Source: Rhynchosporium graminicola (taxonomy: Eukaryota > Ascomycota > Leotiomycetes > Helotiales > Ploettnerulaceae). Taken from it: a DNA stretch of 64,000 nucleotides. Where the stretch lies: assembly GCA_900074885.1 (NCBI GenBank), contig FJUW01000003.1:1040196-1104195 (forward strand), given 5' to 3'. The notes under the pieces were generated by a model. That model worked only from the letters and a program-made list of their open reading frames with translations. It ran no database searches and was not told where the DNA came from. This document shows positions 1 to 11,688 of the stretch, piece by piece. The position numbers and the translations under genes are program-made. The first letter of the stretch is position 1. The number at the start of each line of letters is the position of its first letter.

Positions 1-3000
1 TGTTGCCAGCCAAGCCAGCAGCCTTCCTCGACTTTTCTGTTGTCGGATCTAATGCCGGTGAAGTAGCGGGTCGTATCCGTGCGTGCCTTCCAACGTTTTG
101 CAAAGCTAAGAACTCTTCGACATTGTTTGCGACTGAATCTGAACTTTTACCTGGTGTTCAACTTGATCACATCAATATTGCGTTGAGAATTTCAACCGAC
201 TACGCTCACCAAAACCTCAGTTCAGCATCAAGTTTGGTTCCACTTCGAGCGATTTCTCCCAGCGAAGTCCAAGCTAGAGATACCGGTGCCTTGAACTCGA
301 TCCTTGATTGGGGCGCCAGGGCCACTCTCCCAGTCAAGGTCGAGTTGGCAGATCATGTAAACCTCTTCTCCGCGGATAAGACCTACATACTAGTTGGCTT
401 GACAGCCGAGATTGGCAACTCACTTTGCGAGTGGATGATACGTAAGGGGGCGAAATATCTCGTCCTTACCAGTCGTAATCCAAAGCTCAGCGATGAGTGG
501 CTGCAGATGTTGAAAGAGATGGGTGCCATCATTACGATCAAGTCTTTGTAAGTGACTCATTCTTAAGTCAGATATATGCTAACAGGCCAAGGGACGTGAC
601 CAACCAGACTGCTGTTCATGCATTCATCCAAAACATCAAGGACACTCATCCTCCTATCGCAGGTGTTGCCAACGGAGCTATGATTCTTCGCGACACCATG
701 TTCGCAAACATGGACTTAGATACCATGGTTTCAGTCTTGAAGCCTAAAGTTGAAGGGAGTCAATATCTCGACGAATGTTTTCCTGAGAACACATTGGACT
801 TCTTCATCATGTTTGGATCTCTCGCCTCAATACTTGGCAACAGTGGTCAATCCAACTATAATGCTGCTAATATGTACATGACCAGTCTAGCAGCCCAGCG
901 ACGGAAGCGTGGACTCGCTGCTTCTGTCATGGACTTGGCTGGTATAATCGGTGTTGGATATCTATCCCGTGCTGCTCTCTTTACCCATCAACTTCTGATC
1001 AGAGCCGGCACAAGCTTCACATCGGAGAGAGATTTGCATCAAACCTTTGCTGAAGCATTCCTCGCCGGAAAATCGGACTCAGGCCGTAATCCCGAGATCA
1101 TCGCAGGCCTCCGAAGAACAGATTCAAACGAGCATCCGCCTGTACCTTGGTATCATAACCCTCGATTCTCCCACTTTGTCGTCGAAGAAGAAATTGCCAA
1201 GAGCACTGGAGACAAAAAGAATACCGTTCCTGTCAAGCAAGAGTTGGAGAGTGCTACCAATCTCGATGAGGCATATCAAGTTATCAAGAGTAAGTCACCC
1301 TCAGTCTGACAAGATCAAATCGCTGACGATTGTAGCTTGCTTTTTCAACAAGATCCAGATCACGCTTCAGCTCGCTCCTGATGTTAAGATCAGCGAACAG
1401 GTCCCACTTTCTGAGTTGGGTGTTGACTCACTTGTTGCCGTCGATATTCGAACCTGGTTCCAAAAAGAACTTGAGGTCGACATGGCAGTTCTCAAACTTC
1501 TGGCTGGAGCTTCCATTGGAGAATTGCTCCACGATGCTTTGGAGAAAATCCCCAAGATCTTCATGCCGAATCTTGAGCTAGAGAAGGGCGCGGCGGTTGA
1601 CGAAAAGCCACAAACAAACATCATCCAGGTAGACGATACCCAAGCCTCATCCAGTACATCAGATGCTGAATCGTCCCCCATAGATTTAAACTTCACCTTG
1701 ACGCCCGAGTCCAGTCCATCACAGACTGATGAAACATCAAAGAACTTGAGCGACGAGGAGGAGGATCTTTATGAGGAAGTCAGGGAGATGGAAGCTGAGC
1801 CGGAGCCAGTTATTCCACCGACTCTTTTACGAGCTGCCAAGATGTCAATACCTCAAGCAACTTTTTGGTTCTTGAAGCATTATTTACAAGATCAGACGAG
1901 TTTCAATATCACTTTCTCTACCTGTATGTCAGGAGAACTTCGTATCGATGACCTCGAGCATGCTGTTCGTGTTGTGGGAGAGAAGCACGAGATCTTGCAA
2001 ACATGTTTCTTTGCGGGTGAAGATGGGGAGCTGATGCAAGGCATTATGGAGAGCCCACCATTCCATCTTGAGCAAAAGGACATTGAACATGAAGATGACG
2101 TGAAGGTCGAATTTGAGAAAATCCGAACTCATGTCTACGACATCGAACGTGGGGAGACTCTACGTGTTATGCTTCTCAAGCTATCCCCTACCACTAACTA
2201 TGTCATCGTCGGATATCCCCATATCGCTCTTGATGGGCACAGCTTCAGTATCTTCTTTTCGGAAGTCCAAGAGGTTTATAACGGAAATAAACTCAAGCCA
2301 CCTATGCTTAAATATACCGAGTTTGCCACCAATATTCGAAACGCTGTCGAGGATGGAGGGATGGATGCTGAGCTAAGCTTCTGGAAGAGCGAATTTGACA
2401 CTGTTCCTGCTCCACTGCCTCTGTTTCCATTCCCTAATGTTACCAATCGTCACCCCGTCACTACTTATGCGCAGAACCTGGTAGACCACAGACTCGATCA
2501 AGCTCTTGGCCTCAAAATCAAGGACATTGCTCGCAGAAATCACGCAACGCCATTTCATTTCTATCTCACCACCATGAAAGCCTTACTTTTTCGACTACTG
2601 GACACAAGTGATCTCTGCATTGGAATCGCGGATGCTAACAGATCTGAGAAAGATGCTATGGGAGTGATGGGACTTTTCCTGAATCTTCTTCCCCTAAGGT
2701 TTCGCGAGATCAAGAAACAATCGTTCGCCCAAGCCATCAAAGAGACTCGTGACAAGTCATATTCTGCTCTAGCAAACGATCGGCTGCCATTTGATACTTT
2801 GGTCAACGAGCTCAATATTCAAAGAGATGTGACATACAGTCCTCTGTTCCAAGCATTCTTCGATTACCGACAGACTACGCCTGAAAAGCAGCCGTTCGGA
2901 AATTGCACCACGGATAACGATGCATGGGATTTTGGGCGCACCTCGTACGATTTCAACATAGACATCCTGGAAAATCCTGCCGGAGACTCTGTTATCACTC

Positions 3001-6000
3001 TCAAGACGCAAGCTGGTCTCTATTCAAGAGAAGATACAGAGCACCTTATGAAAGCATATATCAGTCTGTTGCAATCGTTTGTCGGCAGTTCTCGAGTGCG
3101 TCTGGATGATCCTACATTGTTTGGTGTCGAGGAAATGAAGCAAGTTGCGCTGCTGGGCGAAGGTAAGCTCGATGTTGGTTTTGTGCTGCTGTGTCTAACA
3201 GATTCCAGGTGATTCGATGACTTCCGAATGGCCAGCAACTCTCGTACACCGGATCAATGATATAATCAAGCAGCATCCAGACAGAATTGCCATCAAGGAT
3301 GGGAACAATACTGTTTTGACCTATCAAGCACTATCCGAGCGTGTCAATGGCATTTCATTGGCACTTCTGAAATCTGGCGTTGAGGCAGGATCGAGAGTGG
3401 TCATGTTCCAAGAACCATCTGCCGATTTCGTCTGCTCAATGCTTGCTGTGCTGAGGATCAACGCCGTCTATGTGCCACTTGATCTCCGCAATCCCATTTC
3501 ACGCCTTGCAGTCATGGTTGCCAATTGTCAAGCCGTTGCCATTCTTGCACACGATGGAACTATGTACGATTGTCCCAAATTGAGCTCCACTGCCGCGACA
3601 ATCAACGTCACCGGGCTGTCTTCGGTAGATATCACCCCGATATTGGCAACGCCGGAGTCTCCCGCCATGATACTATATACAAGCGGGTCTACAGGAGAAC
3701 CAAAGGGAATTGTTCTCGTCCATTCCGGTTTGAGCAACGAAATTGAAGGATTCACCAGGGAATATGGTGTCAAGGCCGAGACAATCTTGCAACAAAGTGC
3801 CGTCAGCGTTGACATATGTAACGCTCAAGTCCTCACTGCTCTCACTTTAGGCGGAACTCTTTATGTGGTTCCCAAAGAGAAGCGCGGCGATCCGCTGGAG
3901 CTTTGTAACTTGATACTGAAAGAGAAGATCACCTACACGAAGGCAACATCATCCGAATACTCGGTCTGGATTAGATATGGAAAGGACATATTGTCCCAAT
4001 GTCAACAATGGAAAACAGCTTGGAGTGCTGGAGAGAGCCTGTCTTCGAGTCAAGCTTTGGAGTTCCGGACTTTGGCTTTGAAGAAACTTCGTTTGTTCAA
4101 CTCGGTGAGTAAAAGCCATTCAAGTTCAGATTCTGTCGGCTTGCTATATTTGACTTCTGAACCATCTCCTACGAAGCTCATGACTCTCCATTGAAATAGC
4201 ACGTGCTAATTTTCATAGTATGGCCCTGCCGAGATCTCCATGTCATGTACCAAGGTTGAGATCCCTTACTGGGTAAAGGATGATCTCATCATCTCTGCCG
4301 GAAGACCTATACCAAATTACTCGATCTATGTCGTTGACAAAGCGCTCAAACGACTGCCCGCTGGGGTCGTCGGCGAGATCTGTGTCGGGGGACCTGGTGT
4401 TGCAAAAGAATACTTGCATCTACCAGAACTCACCAAAGCAAAATTTATTCCAAATACATTTGCCACACCGGAACAGAAAGCTCGTGGGTGGACTCGAATG
4501 TACCGCACTGGTGATCGTGGATACCTGGCATTAAACGGTAATTTATTATTCAAAGGACGTATGAGTGAAGATAGCCAAGTCAAATTACGCGGTCTCCGAA
4601 TCGAACTCGGAGATATCGAGAGCACGATAGTTCGCACTGGAAGTGGGACCATAGCTGAAGCTGTGGCATCAGTAGTTGGGGAACCGCCCTTCATCGTCGC
4701 GCATGTGGTGTTGTCAGCAGAAGTCAAGGACGTCCAAGCATATATGAGAGATCTCTTGACGAAATTGGAGCTTCCACAGTATATGATTCCAGCTCTGCTC
4801 GTATCCTTGGAAAGGCTACCACTTACGCCACAATCGAAAATCGATAGACGTGCTATTCAGGCTCTACCTCTTCCTTCGGCTACACCGCAGTCCAAAAAAC
4901 ACGTCGAACTCACCAGCATTGAGATTCAGGTCGCAAATCTGTGGGCCAAGGTCATCCCGGAAGAAATCTTCGGTGGAATTATGCTAGAAGCGGACACTGA
5001 CTTCTTCAAAGTCGGCGGCAATTCTCTTTTGCTTGTCAAATTACAGTCCACGATCAGAGAGCGCTTTAACATTGTGCTCCCACTCGTCAAACTCTACGAG
5101 TGCAGCACGCTGAGCAAGCTTGCTGCTGTGATTAAAGATTCCTCGATCCTCCAGCCAATTATCTGGTCAGATGAAGTCAGACTCAAGATGTCGCACATTC
5201 GGGGTACGGAGCTTACACACCCTCGGCCTCTCAGCAGTCAGAACAAGATAGTTCTCCTCACGGGCGCCACCGGTTATCTTGGGAAGCATATTCTGGCTCA
5301 GCTGGTGTCTGACAACAGTATCTCTGAGATCCACTGCATCGCCATCCGACGGAAGGAAGGACAAGGTCTAGAAGAGTCGAGGATTCATAACGCATCCGAC
5401 AAGATCATCGAATATTCAGGTGACCTCTCTTCTCGCCGTTTAGGCCTCTCACCAGAAGACTTCCAAGCTTTAGCAGAGTCTGGCGACCTCATCATTCACA
5501 GTGGTGCTAACCGAGCGTTCTGGGAAGACTACCGTGTATTGCGGAAGACTAACCTGTCTTCAACCATGGAGCTCGTCAACCTCTCTGCTCGCCGCAAGAT
5601 TCCCATCCACTTCTTGTCTTCTGGAGGTGTCCTACTTTTGGGCGATCAACCTCAAGTTCATCCGATTTCTGTCGCCCAGAACTCGCCTCCAGAGGACGGT
5701 TCTAATGGTTACGTTGCGTCGAAGTGGGCTGGTGAAGTGTATCTTCATAACGCGGCGAGGAGACTGGGTATACCAGTCTGTATCCATCGTACTACGTCCT
5801 CGCCATCTGACGCAGTCATCCCGCATGGCATGCTAGATGATATCGTCCGTCTCTCTACAAAGATAGAAGCTTTCCCCATCCTCGACGATTGGCAAGGAAG
5901 CCTGGACCTCATGTCTGTGTCTAGTATGGCCAAAGACTTGTTGGCTGTCTCCTTCCACATGGAGGAAGCCGATGCTGGTCAGCCGAAGTTTGTGCATCAT

Positions 6001-6195
6001 GCAAGCAATGTAAAGATTTCTTCCGGGGATATTGGAAAGGTGTTATCGCCCTATATTCAGCTTGGCATGTTTGAGACGATTAGCTTGTTGAAGTGGATTG
6101 GGAAATTGAAGGAGGCTGGCTTTGGTTATTTTGTGGCAAGTCAGGATGCGATGATGACAAGCGGTGGCGACAGGGCATTTGTCTCCAGGCGATGA
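1..6195 (+). CDS. Hybrid PKS-NRPS, 3' part (KR-ACP-C-A-T-R), 5' truncated by window edge
   Basis: C-terminal 1,982 residues of a polyketide synthase-nonribosomal peptide synthetase that joins a polyketide to an amino acid. Exons are 1-547, 586-1289, 1336-3162, 3209-4104 and 4219-6195. All joins keep frame, and no start lies inside the window. Visible domains in order (fragment residues): ketoreductase (about 130-330; cofactor loop GLTAEIG, catalytic Tyr in SNYNAAN); acyl carrier protein with LGVDSL near 444; condensation domain with HIALDG near 711 and MGLFLNLLPLR; adenylation domain with YTSGSTGEPKG near 1181, YGPAE, YRTGD and the lysine of PQSKIDRR; thiolation domain with GGNSL near 1589; terminal reductase-type domain with GATGYLG near 1672 and YVASK near 1821. 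KS, AT, DH and MT would lie upstream. The intact Tyr-Lys pair favours reductive release over Dieckmann cyclisation, which is an inference. No obvious tailoring enzymes follow downstream, so the rest of any cluster is probably upstream. Confidence 0.93.
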
Positions 6196-7718
6196 AGATT
6201 AGTTTCACCTCTTTCTCTATGTAGTTGATAGATGAGATGCCATTCCATCTTTTAGCTGTTTATCCTTTACATTAATGAAGATTATACCTGGTAATCAGAA
6301 CAAATCTAGCATGCGAAGAAGTGGTCATCAAATGATTGAATTACTGTTATCTAAAGAAGACCACGGTTTGACACGATAAAATGCGTTGACAATGGGTAAT
6401 TGGCCCCTTTTGACTAATTTTGAAATATTCATTTTCCCTCACCGGTTGGGCGGCACCAGCCTAATTTACTACCACTGGCTCCTCCGACCGAGGCAGAAGG
6501 CCCCGCGCCAAATCGGTTTCGACATTCATATTAGCAAATCCGTTCGCAAATCCATGCATCCGCTCCTCACTTTGCCCTCCTCAAACAAAAGCCTTGGACT
6601 TAGCTCAGCGAAGACCTCATCATCCTCGAGCATAGCATCATCTAACGGCAAAGTCCTTTTGCATACACCCAGACTTCCGTGCATCTCATCTACTATGAGG
6701 TTGCATCTCACATTGGCAGCCTAATATCGCGTGAAGAGATAAATGATGTAATCTCGCTCTTCGTACGAATCGCATGATCCGCGATTTTCTTATTCTGCTT
6801 TGTCTTGGTAAACAGGGCTTCGATCTATAGAACTTAGCTCGAGGGGTTTAATTTTGCGGGCTTATTGCAACGGCGTATTACATGCAGTTTGTATCAGTTT
6901 ATACGCGGATCGAAGACATAGATAACAAAAGATCGGGAGAGAGGCTTTGCTTTCGTAATGGATAAGCATAGACTCTTTGGAAAAGTCGATAAACACAGTG
7001 AATTTACCTCGTGCAGGTCCCTAAGTCATGTATGTGTTGTGCGACTTTGCTTGAAATATAGTTCAATGCCACAAAAGTGTCAGGGGACTTGAGTAAGAGA
7101 CATATCTGATGTCATGAGAATGTGATGAGACATATTTTATTAACATCCGAGATATGGGAATAGTTGCCTCATAACTTCACTTCTCCTCACCGCTCACGGA
7201 AGTAAGATGCCACTCAGAAGGAAGAGACAGGATCTGCGACGATGAGAAAAGGTAGCTGCGAGGTGAAGATTTAAGACGATACAAGGTTGTGGAAAGCCTG
7301 TGACGGGTGGTAATACCTTGGTAGTTTCTGAGAAAGAAGAGTTTCTCATGTTCAATTCACTTTGAAAAGACGGCCAAACTTACCGCTTCGGCGAATATAC
7401 TTTGATACCCTGAAATTATTTTAGATTTGCTTCTGTAAGTACCACACAGCTCTGAAGGCTGACTTATTGTCTCTGCCCACGACCTCCATGCTTCAGTCCA
7501 TTAATCCTGCAGGCCAGGCCTAAATTTGGTACTCAAACCCAATATGAGGCAGATTTTGTTGACAAGGATCATGGTGCCATGATCACATAGCCCACCTGAT
7601 GAGTTGTCTACATGTAGATGCCAAAATCGTAGGCGAGTATACTCCTATAGCTGAGAATAACTTTATTCTCGCAGTAGAGAATGTTCTGCTGGCATAGATT
7701 GCTGAGTATTGATAGAGC
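6196..7718. other. Intergenic, no gene seen
   Basis: About 1.5 kb between the synthetase stop and the phosphotransferase-like gene. It has moderate AT content and stop codons in all frames. Short open frames here lack a domain, a start context or splice partners. It probably holds the synthetase 3' UTR and the shared 3' side of the converging gene. I see no repeat or RNA gene. Confidence 0.6.
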
Positions 7719-8471
7719 TTACTGGGGACCCAGACTGACGATATCTTTAGCGGTATAATTTCGTGAGAGGAGAGTAATAAGAACTGACAGTGAGAAATTC
7801 GAGTAGCTCGAGTGTATCGTCAATTTCGCTATTGCGAGCGACCGAAGGACCAAGCCTTCTGTAGAAAGGTAGATCAAATTGTTCGGGCCAAAAGCCTGAG
7901 AGTATTCCATATCGATGATAGCGTTGATTTTCAACGTCTCTGGGTCCACAATAACGTTATGCTGGGAGAGGTCCATGTGGCAGAAACTGTATAGGCGGCC
8001 TTCAGTCGGTAGATTCCATGTCTGGTCTTCTGTCTTTTCCACGATACGGTAGGGAGGGACAATGATTCCCGCTGGTCCACCTATCTTTGTCGATTTTAAA
8101 TTGTGTAGGGTTGAAAGATAAATTTCAATCTGCTTCGCAACCGCCTCCTTTTGATCCTCGGCTAGGCTGGACATGCACACCCCTTCTATATACTCCATAG
8201 CGATATAATAGGCGCCATCATGGTCAAAGTGATCGTATAAGCGTGGAACAGGGACATTCGTAGATTCCTGAACGAAGAGCAAAGATGCCGCCTCGTTCCT
8301 TAGTCTCTCCATGCCGAGTTTGGGAATGTACAATCCACGATAGCCTGTCCGGTACTCGGACTTTCGTAGGCATCTCTTCACGAACATGTCCCCCTTCCTG
8401 TAGTATTGCCTCTCGAAAGTACTGGCGAAACATCCCTCGTCGCTGACGATCTTCCGTCGCATTTCGTCCAT
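7719..8471 (-). CDS. APH-like (aminoglycoside/choline-kinase fold) phosphotransferase, C-terminus frameshifted
   Basis: The 250-residue frame has the protein-kinase-like fold of fungal phosphotransferase-family (APH) proteins. Its features are a hinge-like AMEYIEG, the catalytic loop FCHMDLSQHNVIVD (HxDxxxxN) and the metal-binding IIDMEYS. Members of this family usually end in a segment resembling PFYRR.GPSVA....DDT..LL.FL. Here that segment is present in the +1 frame immediately after the metal site (FDLPFYRRLGPSVA, then DDTLELLEFL), ending at a TAA at 7747-7749. The open frame instead runs on with unrelated residues to 7719. One missing base near 7878-7890 would explain this. The lesion may be real decay or a homopolymer error. 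The substrate is unknown. Such genes are common next to secondary-metabolite clusters, but no functional link to the synthetase can be shown. Confidence 0.7.
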   Translation of the reverse strand: MDEMRRKIVSDEGCFASTFERQYYRKGDMFVKRCLRKSEYRTGYRGLYIPKLGMERLRNEAASLLFVQESTNVPVPRLYDHFDHDGAYYIAMEYIEGVCMSSLAEDQKEAVAKQIEIYLSTLHNLKSTKIGGPAGIIVPPYRIVEKTEDQTWNLPTEGRLYSFCHMDLSQHNVIVDPETLKINAIIDMEYSQAFGPNNLIYLSTEGLVLRSLAIAKLTIHSSYSNFSLSVLITLLSRNYTAKDIVSLGPQ

Positions 8472-8749
8472 CGTAGGCGTCCGGGGCTGTATATCTGGTC
8501 TTGATTCGAACCTCAGACGATATCTTTCACAGATTCTCTCGCCAGCATTAATAAAATATAATATTTGCCATTTCCTTCTTTGTCATTCCAACAGAACCGT
8601 CGCACCCAATAGGCTCCGTGTGAAACAAGGCTTAGACCCCGCGCCAACAGACAAACAGAGCACTTTCTTCGCTCCAACTTCTCACAGTACTTTGCAAACA
8701 ATTACACAGGAAGCCGCTGATACAACCTATAACTTAAATCCACCTTAGC

Positions 8750-9443
8750 ATGGCTTCATCGACAGTAATTTCGGAAAGCGACAGCTCAAGCGGTGCCATG
8801 GATGATTATCGCACCCGTGCTGAGGAGTTCCGTGGTGTCGCTGCTGGGCAACATAAATTCATTCAAGTAAGTAATGCCAACAACCACGATATGTTAACGT
8901 TCCCGATTCGAGACTAGGCGCAGTTGTCTTTCGGCGAAGCCAGAAATCTCTGCTAAACCGGCAGCCGCTGTCCCATACACCATAGTAAGCAAAGTAGCTA
9001 AAGTATCCTCACCAGCAGTCAAGAGAGCAACCTCCCCTGTTGTGCCATACAATCCACTCGAGTTTGACTTCACCGGCGAATACTTCGTCGAGAACGCAGG
9101 ACGACTAATCCCCCGAGCAAAAGACACCGCAGGAAATAGACTAAAGGACAACGATCTAGTTGTGGAGCGCATCGCAGACTACGACCTCATTGGTAAGATG
9201 AGGAACCTATCACTCTGCCAGTGGCATGTTCTACGCTCCGATTGCTCCAACCACAGAAAGGAGAAGTGCAAGAGGAACCACGATACTTACCGTCGCCCAT
9301 TACCTGCCAGAGAGTATGATGCACTTTGGTTCTTTCAAGAATGGGATACTGCAAGAAGCTGGAGGAATACGGCCACTGCAATGACGAATATTGCATCTAT
9401 GGGCACGATGATTACTAGTCAATTTGTCACGATACAATGTTGA
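8750..9443 (+). CDS. Small tandem CCCH zinc-finger protein, C-terminal frameshift
   Basis: Two exons, 8750-8866 and 8913-9443, with donor GTAAGT, a GTTAAC branch point and acceptor GAG. They encode an acidic, Ser-rich N-terminus, a basic middle and a first CCCH finger (C-x8-C-x7-C-x3-H, beginning LCQWHVLRSDC). The segment PLPAREYDALWFF follows. After about position 9340 the open frame loses all resemblance to a finger. The +2 frame, however, reads GYCKKLEEYGHCNDEYCIYGH, a classic C-x8-C-x4-C-x3-H finger, and stops at 9416-9418. One missing base around 9339-9341 would join the two fingers in a protein of roughly 210 residues. CCCH fingers bind RNA in most known families. I cannot name an orthologue. 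Start choice: this ATG opens the only frame that splices cleanly into the finger exon. Confidence 0.6.
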
Positions 9444-10095
9444 GCATAAGAGGGCTCCGTTCTCTCGCCTTGAACGGCGAGATTGATTTAGAACCAAATT
9501 GTTAAGATCGTGATAGGGTTGGAGGACATGATGCATTATCCTCGAAAATTAATGAACTTTATGACTGCTACTTGGGGCTCTTATTGTACTTAATGATTGT
9601 AATGCTTATATCGACTTTAATTTCATCGTGCCAACTCTTGTAATGTTTCGTTGGACTGCGACCGAATATGACCCTGTGAAAGCATGAAGTACAGCACGTG
9701 TAGAATTAATCGGTGTTACAAATAACTTTGAATGAATCGAAATCTAGTACCAATCTTGAGAGGCGGATTAGTAAAAAGGCGGGCAGACACGTGCGAATTG
9801 AATCAATATTCGACTGTGGTCTTGAAATTGTCTGACATAGTCGTAACTACCGAGTTTCATTTTTCCCACCATATTCAGGAAACTAGAAGCTTGAATGATT
9901 CAAATTGATTTCGCATTTGCACCTTAAAATTCTGCATGTCAGCAACGCCTCCCAGGTACAGTGTGCAGAGTAACGATTACTTTTGTGAAATATGCCCTTT
10001 CCTCCCGCGCAACCATTTGCCACACATGCCCATGCAGGGGCCTATCTCATGAATCGGACCCGCTCTATCGAATGTTGCCTTCAATTGAAAGGCAC
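9444..10095. other. Intergenic between convergent genes
   Basis: About 650 bp between the zinc-finger gene and the FAL1 stop. It presumably carries both 3' UTRs. I see no gene, RNA or repeat. Confidence 0.6.
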
Positions 10096-11390
10096 TTAGG
10101 TCAATAGATCTGCGACATTCATAGGCATCTCATCTATTTGGGTCGAGTAATACACTATAATGATTAGTGAGCTATTTCTAGGGCCCATCAAATCCGACTT
10201 ACACTCAATGTCTCGCAAAATTCTGACGTCCTCGCTGGTCACAAAATTGATCGCAACACCCTTGCGTCCGAATCTTCCACTTCGACCAATTCTGTGGATG
10301 TAATTCTCACGGTTGCTGGGCAAGTCGTAGTTGATAACCAATGAGACTTGCTGAACATCGATACCACGTGCCCAGACATCAGTGGAGATCAGAACCCTTG
10401 AATTGCCCTGACGGAAGTCTTGCATGATGCTGTCTCTCTCCTTCTGTGGCATCTCTCCGTGCATCGAAGAAACCGTAAAGTTAGCCTCACGCATCTTATC
10501 TGTCAACCAATCAACCTTTCTCCTAGTGTTACAGAAAATGACAGCCTGGGTGATGGTAAGAGTGTCGTAGAGATCGCAGAGTGTATCGAACTTCCAATCC
10601 TCCTTCTCCACAGCAATAAAGTATTGCTTGAGGCCCTCCAATGTCAACTCGTCACGCTTGACCAGAATGCGGACAGGATCGGTCATAAATTTGGTGGTCA
10701 TGTCAAGCACATCGTATGGAAGTGTAGCGGAGACAACAACGACTTGGGTTGCCGGAGGGAGGTAGCGGTAGACATCGTAGATCTGCTCCCTGAAGCCGCG
10801 GTTTAACAGCTCATCAGCCTCGTCAAGAACCAGCATCTTGATATGGCGAGTTCGCAGATTGCGTCGACGAATCATATCTGCTACTCGTCCTGGGGTTCCA
10901 GAAACAATGTGCTGTCCGTAGTCGAGCTTGCGAATATCCTCTCCAACGTTAGTTCCTCCAATACAGGCATGGCACTGCACATTCATGTAATCTCCCAATG
11001 CCATCACAACCGACTGAATCTGTGTCGCAAGTTCACGAGTAGGCGATAGAACGAGGGCTTGGGTCTCTCGAACAGCTGTGTCGATGACCTGGAGCATGCT
11101 GATAGAGAAAGTAGCTGTTTTACCAGTACCGGATTGCGCCTGAGCGATTGTGTCGCGACCCTTGCAAATTTGTACAATCGCGCGAGACTGGACAGCGGAA
11201 GGGGACTCATATCCGTAGGCATAGATACCTCGTAGGAGGTTCTCCTTGAGGTGCACTACGCCAGTTAGCAAAAGGCTGAGAATAATGTCCGAAATGCCTT
11301 ACTGTCCGTGAAGGTTGGGGCGACACTCACGTCCGCAGACGTGGTGAATTCCATGCGCTCATCCGCCTTCCGATCGATGCCTTCTGCCAT
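10096..11390 (-). CDS. FAL1: ATP-dependent DEAD-box RNA helicase FAL1 (eIF4A3-like)
   Basis: Three exons on the minus strand (11390-11303, 11255-10203, 10154-10096) give 399 residues, the normal length. Introns are 47 and 48 bp with GTAAG donors. The N-terminus [15 protein letters not shown] and the [20 protein letters not shown] segment are typical of fungal Fal1/eIF4A3. Helicase motifs are complete: Q motif region, AQSGTGKT (I), PTRELA (Ia), GTPGR (Ib), DEAD (II), SAT (III), the ARGIDV region (V) and [10 protein letters not shown] (VI), ending in [15 protein letters not shown]. Fal1 acts in the nucleolus in 40S rRNA maturation, and its metazoan relative eIF4A3 anchors the exon junction complex. 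It could be confused with translation factor eIF4A, but the N-terminal sequence favours FAL1. It lies 298 bp from the divergent Prp9-like gene. Confidence 0.93.
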
Positions 11391-11688
11391 GGTTGGAATT
11401 GTGTTTTGGATTGATGTAGGTGGTGTGGTTATAGAAGGCTTCCCTGGAACTGCTGAAGGTCATACCCACGACGAGGCTCTAATTCTCTTAGCGCAGGTTT
11501 GGCGATCAACGCGATTTTGATTGGCTGGCGCAAAACTTCTACCTTGCCCAGCTATCTCGCGACGTTCAACATCAACAGCCTCATGCACCTGAGACCAATT
11601 TTACGATATCTGCAGCAATTCAACCAGTCGAACACGCATCTCCCAAAATAAACACTGTCTCTGGCACAGGCAGCTACCAACATAAAGT
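11391..11688. promoter_or_regulatory. Bidirectional promoter, FAL1 / SF3A3
   Basis: 298 bp between the divergent start codons of the FAL1-like and Prp9-like genes. It must hold both 5' UTRs and the promoters. No TATA box is obvious, which is usual for housekeeping fungal genes. Confidence 0.55.

Noticed and set aside
8500..8600. GGTTCGAATC, a tRNA B-box look-alike on the minus strand upstream of the phosphotransferase
   Set aside because: No matching A box at the right distance and no acceptor-stem pairing, so no cloverleaf can be drawn.
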